51,679 nt of DNA from Hyphomicrobiales bacterium (GTDB lineage: Bacteria; Pseudomonadota; Alphaproteobacteria; Rhizobiales; Rhizobiaceae): the NCBI GenBank assembly GCA_017305835.1, contig JAFKJY010000071.1:1-51679 (forward strand). Reading direction: 5' to 3'. A program made the position numbers and the translations under genes. The notes beneath the pieces are model-generated. The model was not told where the DNA came from and ran no database searches. It saw only the letters and a list, made by a program, of their open reading frames with translations. Positions within the stretch are counted from its first letter, which is position 1. The number at the start of each line of letters is the position of its first letter. Positions 48,018 through 51,679 of the stretch are shown here, piece by piece.

Positions 48018-48484
48018 CGGCCTGCCGTCCGCCGCTTCTTCGCCTCGTCGATCAGCATGTTGGCGACCTGCATGCGCGCCATCGCCACGACGCGCAGGCC
48101 CGGCTCGACGCGGTCGGGATGGTTGGAGAAGGCGAAGCGCCGGCGCAGCAGGTCGAGATCGGCTCCGGCGCCGGCCCCTTCGAGGCCGAGCTCGCGGGCG
48201 ATCACGGCAGGGTCGGTGGAGGGCAGCGGCCGCGGCGGCGCAGCAAGTCCCGCCTTCGCGGCGGCCGGCGGCGCGTCGGTGGCAAGGGTCTCGGTCGTTT
48301 CACGGTAGCTGGCCGTGGCCGTGTCGTCGGAAATGACGATGCGCCCGGAATGCAGTGCCTCGGTTACGCTGAGATAGTCGAGGCTCGCGCCATTGACGCC
48401 GGACCAGCCGCGACGCGCGGCCTCGTCCACGAGCAACTCGTCGAGCACGGTCACGAAATCGCGATGAAGGCTCTCGGCAGCCAT
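48014..48484 (-). CDS. Protein with C-terminal J-domain-like HPD motif
   Basis: 156 residues. The C-terminal 50 residues (DLDLLRRRFAFSNHPDRVEPGLRVVAMARMQVANMLIDEAKKR) fit helices II and III of a J domain with the HPD signature at 122-124, which stimulates Hsp70 (DnaK). Helix I is weak. The N-terminal 55 residues (HRDFVTVLDELLVDEAARRGW) are unrecognised, followed by an Ala/Pro linker. There is no DnaJ zinc finger. GGAGGTCAAG stands before the ATG. A DnaK-directed co-chaperone with special targets is the best inference. Confidence 0.75.
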   Translation of the reverse strand: MAAESLHRDFVTVLDELLVDEAARRGWSGVNGASLDYLSVTEALHSGRIVISDDTATASYRETTETLATDAPPAAAKAGLAAPPRPLPSTDPAVIARELGLEGAGAGADLDLLRRRFAFSNHPDRVEPGLRVVAMARMQVANMLIDEAKKRRTAGR

Positions 48485-48755
48485 CTTGACCTCCGCTAAC
48501 GCCTTTCGGCGACATCCCGCCAAACGCCCGCCCCGACACTACTGAAGAGGGTCTTAAGGAATCTCCCTCCCGAGCGCGCGCATTTTACGGATAACGCCCA
48601 TGCGCAAGGCTGGATCCGTGCAGGGATCAAGGCGCGACCGCGCGGCCTGGCGCGACGTCCCGCCCGCATGGCAGGCATGCGCATGTTGCACTGCACAAAA
48701 CCGGCCGAATCACTATCTTCGCGTCCGTGGGAGGAGCCAACGGAGCAACGCCGAC

Positions 48756-48926
48756 ATGGGCTTCTTCACCGAACTGTTTTCCCGCCGGCGCGCACCCGAC
48801 GACCTGCGCTACCGCGCCGCGCTCGCCATCCTCGACGCCATGACGCCGGCCGAACGGGCCGATATCGGCATCAAACCAGCGGATTTCCCGCGCATCGCGC
48901 GCGAGATGGCCGGCCGAGCCGGATAG
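48756..48926 (+). CDS. Small DUF1127-like protein (56 aa)
   Basis: 56 residues beginning MGFFTELFSRRRAPDDL and ending in RADIGIKPADFPRIAREMAGRAG. The C-terminal LxxLDxMTxxxRADIGI-x-D pattern is that of the DUF1127/YjiS-like small Arg-rich proteins, common in alphaproteobacteria and in some species linked to phosphate or RNA metabolism. GGAG lies ten bases before the ATG. The longer frame from 48600 adds residues without coding character. The 270 bases upstream are non-coding and hold no clear feature. Confidence 0.72.
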   Translation: MGFFTELFSRRRAPDDLRYRAALAILDAMTPAERADIGIKPADFPRIAREMAGRAG

Positions 48927-48996
48927 TTTGCCCGCGCCCACCTCGCCGGCGCCGCAATCGATGGTAAGATCGCCCACCGACATCCGGAGGACGATG

Positions 48997-50028
48997 ATGC
49001 GTGTCGCCCTGCTTGCCGTTGCCGCCATCGCGGCTGCCCTGCCCGCGGCCGCCGAGGAGCCCTACCGCGACGACCGGTCCGGCCCGGCGGCGCTGGTCGA
49101 ATCGCTCTACAACGCGATCGACCGCAAGGAATATGCGCGCGCCTGGAGCTATTTCGCCGAGCCGCCGGCCGGCACGCTCAAGGACTATGCCAAGGGTTTC
49201 GAGGGCACCGAGCGGGTGCAGGTCCGCACCGGACCGGCGAGCGAGGAAGGGGCCGCCGGCAGCGTCTACTACAACCTGCCGGTGGCGATCGCCGCCCATC
49301 AGGCCAATGGCGACGTCGCTGTCTTTGCCGGCTGCTACGAGCTGCGGCTCGCCAACCCGCAGATCCAAAGCGAGGATTTCCGCCCGCTGCACATCGTCAA
49401 GGGCAAGCTCGCGCCGTCGTCCGAAGCCCTGGAAGACGCCGTGCCGGCGAGCTGCGGCGACGGGCCGGCGCCCGAGCCGGCCGACCTCGCGCTGGCCCGC
49501 GTGAAGGAGATGTATCGCGCGGCCTATGCGGGCATCTGCACGGCGATGGACGGGGCGGAGCCTGCCGAGCTCGAGCCGCGGCAGAACGAGCTGAGCTTCA
49601 ATTACAGGTATGACGGCGAGAACGACCCCAAGCGGACGGGCCATCTCTACGGCTTCCTCTGCAACCGCGGCGCCTATAACGAGAGCCACGTCTACTTCTT
49701 CGCCGACGACCGCGGCGAGCTGCGCCCGGTCGGCTTCGCCACGCCCGAGCTCGACATCCGCTACGAGAACAACGACGACCAGTCGAAGGTCGAGGCGGTC
49801 TACGTCACCGGCTTCCAGTCGGCGTTCGAGCTGACAAATTCCGAGTTCGACGCACAGACGATGACGCTCACCTCCTTCGCCAAATGGCGCGGCGTGGGCG
49901 ACGCCTCGTCGGCCGGAACCTGGATCTTCCGGAACGGCGACTTCGCGCTCGTCAAATACGACGTGGACGCCTCCTATGACGGCGCGGTCGACCCCGAGAC
50001 CGTGGTCGACTACCAGACGGGGCCATAA
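48997..50028 (+). CDS. Exported DUF1176 domain protein
   Basis: 343 residues. A signal peptide (MRVALLAVAAIAAALPAAAEE, cleavage near residue 19-20) is followed by an NTF2-like N-terminal part (ALVESLYNAIDRKEYARAWSYF) and a DUF1176 domain ending SAGTWIFRNGDFALVKYDVDASYDG. Function unknown; it should be periplasmic. GGAGG lies six bases before ATG 48997, which I prefer over the ATG one codon earlier. It converges on the hydrolase gene, seven bases apart. Confidence 0.87.
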   Translation: MRVALLAVAAIAAALPAAAEEPYRDDRSGPAALVESLYNAIDRKEYARAWSYFAEPPAGTLKDYAKGFEGTERVQVRTGPASEEGAAGSVYYNLPVAIAAHQANGDVAVFAGCYELRLANPQIQSEDFRPLHIVKGKLAPSSEALEDAVPASCGDGPAPEPADLALARVKEMYRAAYAGICTAMDGAEPAELEPRQNELSFNYRYDGENDPKRTGHLYGFLCNRGAYNESHVYFFADDRGELRPVGFATPELDIRYENNDDQSKVEAVYVTGFQSAFELTNSEFDAQTMTLTSFAKWRGVGDASSAGTWIFRNGDFALVKYDVDASYDGAVDPETVVDYQTGP

Positions 50029-50035
50029 TCGCGCC

Positions 50036-50944
50036 CTATCGGCGTGCCGACAGCATCCAGTTGATCGTCTCGCGCCAGTCGGTCATGCGGATCGGCGTGC
50101 CGTGGCTGCCGGTCTCGAAGCGCACCATGCGCACCGGATAGCCCGGCGCCTTCTTCAGGATCGAGCGGTAGAACGCCTCTACCTGCCCAACCGGAAAGAC
50201 GGTGTCGCGGCTGCCCTGCCCGATGAACAGCGGCACGCGCCGCTTGAAGGCTGGGCTGGCCGGAAAGCCGTCGTCCCACAGCGAGCCAAGCAGCAGCAGG
50301 CCGCCGAGCCGTCCCGCCACCTCCGGCGTCTGCGCGAGCTGCCAGCACAGGTGCCCGCCCATCGAGCCGCAGGCGAGAAAGACCGGCGCGTCCGGCGAGG
50401 CCGCGCGATAGACCGAAAGCAGCGCGGCGATCTGGGCCGCGCCGTTGCCGTCGAACGAGCCGAAATCGGGCGAGAGGTAGAGGCCACCGGCCTGCGCGAC
50501 GAGGTTCTTGATGCGGTTGAAGTTGCCGCCGAACGTATAGTCGTCGACGCCCTGCTTGCGGCTGCCGCCCTGGCCGTGGAGATAGACCACGATCATGCTG
50601 GCGCCCTGCCGGCGCCCGACCGCGAAATGGGCGATCCGGCCGGCCGGCGTCTCGGCGACCAGATCCTCCTGTTGTCCGCGCACGCCGAGCGAGACGTAGC
50701 GGCCCTGCACGCGCCGCTCGGGGATGGCGTCCCGCTCGTTGATGTCGCGCTCCTCGCGATAGTCGACGACGCGGTAGCCGCCGTCGTCGGCCGCCGACAG
50801 CACGGCCGGATAGGCGAAGAGGTCGTCCTTGAAGGACGGCAGCGTCTGCGCGGCGGCTGGAAGCGCCGTGGTCGCCAAAGCACCGAAGGCGAATATCGCG
50901 AGCAGGCGCCTCATGCCGTCGACATGATGTAAGAACAGCGCCAT
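50036..50944 (-). CDS. Exported alpha/beta hydrolase
   Basis: 302 residues. A signal peptide (core about 13-29, AAAQ at 30-33) precedes an alpha/beta-hydrolase domain: oxyanion-hole loop YLHGQGGSRK (121-130), nucleophile Ser194 in CGSMGGH, Asp in GSRDTVFP and His in GSHGTPIR. It is probably an esterase or peptidase acting outside the cytoplasm; substrate unknown. The ATG 50944 shares its A with the TGA of the upstream gene (TGATG); a start at Met11 is possible but lacks a ribosome site. Confidence 0.82.
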   Translation of the reverse strand: MALFLHHVDGMRRLLAIFAFGALATTALPAAAQTLPSFKDDLFAYPAVLSAADDGGYRVVDYREERDINERDAIPERRVQGRYVSLGVRGQQEDLVAETPAGRIAHFAVGRRQGASMIVVYLHGQGGSRKQGVDDYTFGGNFNRIKNLVAQAGGLYLSPDFGSFDGNGAAQIAALLSVYRAASPDAPVFLACGSMGGHLCWQLAQTPEVAGRLGGLLLLGSLWDDGFPASPAFKRRVPLFIGQGSRDTVFPVGQVEAFYRSILKKAPGYPVRMVRFETGSHGTPIRMTDWRETINWMLSARR

Positions 50945-51679
50945 CAGCCGGCCACCGTCCCGCCGGCCGCCGCCAGCGCCTCTGGCGTGTCGACGTCGAC
51001 GCGGGCGGCTTCGCCCAGCTCGACGTCGACGATCTCCAGCCCGCCCGTCTCGATCAGGTGGCGGGCGCCGGTGTCCCCTTCAAGCTCCTCGATGCGCGCG
51101 ATGAGCGCGCGCGGCAGGATCACCGGGTTGCCGCGCTGGCCGCCGGCGGTGGCGCGCACCACGACCTGCCCGCCATGCTTGCGGAAGGTGGCAATCATGC
51201 GGTCGTAGTCGGCGGTCGCCACGCCCGGCATGTCGGCCAGTGCGACGAGTGCGCCGTCGATGCCCGGCGGCAGGGCGCGGATGCCGGCCTTGAGCGAACC
51301 GGCCAGCCCGCTGGCGAAATCGGGATTTTCCACCACCGTGAGCGGCAGGCCCTCGAAAAGCCCGCGCAATTGCGCCGCCTGATGGCCGACCACCGCGACT
51401 ACCGGCCCGGCGCCGCTGGCGGCCAGCCGCTCGGCCGTGCGGCGCGCCAGGGGCACGCCGTCGAAGCGCGCGAGCAGCTTGTTCGGCCCGCCCATGCGGC
51501 TCGACCGGCCGGCGGCCAGCAGCACGGCGCCGACGCGCGCGGCCTTCGCGGTTCCCTCGCGTGGCTGGGGCCGCGACGGGATCTCCATCAGAAGGCCGCC
51601 GACGCCCAGCCGCGCGATGTCGGCCGCGCCGACCTCGATGCCGGCGCAGAGCCGGTCGAGCAGCCAGTCGAAGCCGTTC
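50944..51679 (-). CDS. Molybdopterin-binding/MobA-like nucleotidyltransferase fusion, C-terminal part
   Basis: The frame is open to the window edge, so the 5' part is missing. The visible N-terminal residues (NGFDWLLDRLCAGI, then LGVGGLLMEIPSRPQPR) are the end of a MoeA/MogA-like molybdopterin-binding domain. From about 40 residues on comes a MobA-like nucleotidyltransferase with AVLLAAGRSSRMGGPNK and ALADMPG metal-binding motifs. The fusion is known in rhizobia and presumably activates or tailors molybdenum cofactor with CTP or GTP for xanthine-dehydrogenase-type enzymes. Starting the protein at the internal ATG (51588) would wrongly drop the first domain. Confidence 0.88.
   Translation of the reverse strand, partial: NGFDWLLDRLCAGIEVGAADIARLGVGGLLMEIPSRPQPREGTAKAARVGAVLLAAGRSSRMGGPNKLLARFDGVPLARRTAERLAASGAGPVVAVVGHQAAQLRGLFEGLPLTVVENPDFASGLAGSLKAGIRALPPGIDGALVALADMPGVATADYDRMIATFRKHGGQVVVRATAGGQRGNPVILPRALIARIEELEGDTGARHLIETGGLEIVDVELGEAARVDVDTPEALAAAGGTVAG

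Overview
The window is GC-rich chromosomal DNA from an alphaproteobacterium, most likely of the Hyphomicrobiales (Rhizobiales), near Mesorhizobium and other Phyllobacteriaceae. This rests on gene content and order (rne / amiC-mrcA / prfB, dsbA-aroQ-accB-accC-aat, iscS-sufBCDS-sufT-sufA), an Irr-type iron-control motif and rhizobial-type intergenic palindromes. No lineage search could be run. Almost everything is housekeeping. No phage, insertion sequence, integrase or CRISPR array is visible.

Layout. 1-3.3 kb: 3' end of a SpoU-type RNA methyltransferase, a perfect long inverted repeat, a 55-aa membrane protein, an M20 amidohydrolase, tRNA-Thr(TGT) and NAD kinase. 3.4-6.3 kb: a DEAD-box RNA helicase and small proteins (TfoX-N, GFA, DUF2171). 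6.3-13.8 kb: an Fe-S assembly operon on the minus strand (IscS-like desulfurase, sufB, sufC, sufD, sufS, sufT, an unknown gene, sufA). A promoter and an Irr-box-like site lie ahead of it. 14-23.8 kb: hydrolase, DUF1508 protein with a lysine/alanine tail, tyrS, a giant AsmA-like protein, 1-Cys peroxiredoxin, M23 peptidase, SRPBCC protein and prfB, which carries a canonical +1 programmed frameshift.

24.0-28.4 kb is the most distinctive part. A cobalamin riboswitch with a downstream terminator precedes a four-gene plus-strand operon: a CbiX-like protein fused to a thioredoxin-like [2Fe-2S] domain, and a NikA/DppA-type binding protein with two permeases but no ATPase. The cassette sits between mrcA and prfB, which I recall as neighbours in many rhizobia. 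Its last gene runs into the 3' end of mrcA. It looks like a B12-repressed metal (cobalt or nickel) or corrinoid-precursor uptake system that has lost, or borrows, its ATPases.

28.4-35.8 kb: mrcA and amiC (cell wall), divergent from rne, which has a 560-base leader. 35.8-43.4 kb: sugar isomerase, aminotransferase, M48 protease, DsbA-like protein, aroQ, a RIME-like repeat, accB, accC and aat. 43.5-51.7 kb: exported MsrA, a ParDE toxin-antitoxin pair with a visible operator, pyrG, MATE transporter, J-domain-like protein, small DUF1127-like protein, DUF1176 protein, secreted hydrolase, and the MobA half of a molybdopterin-binding/nucleotidyltransferase fusion cut by the window edge. Convergent genes are packed extremely tightly; three pairs share a CTAG in which both stop codons overlap.
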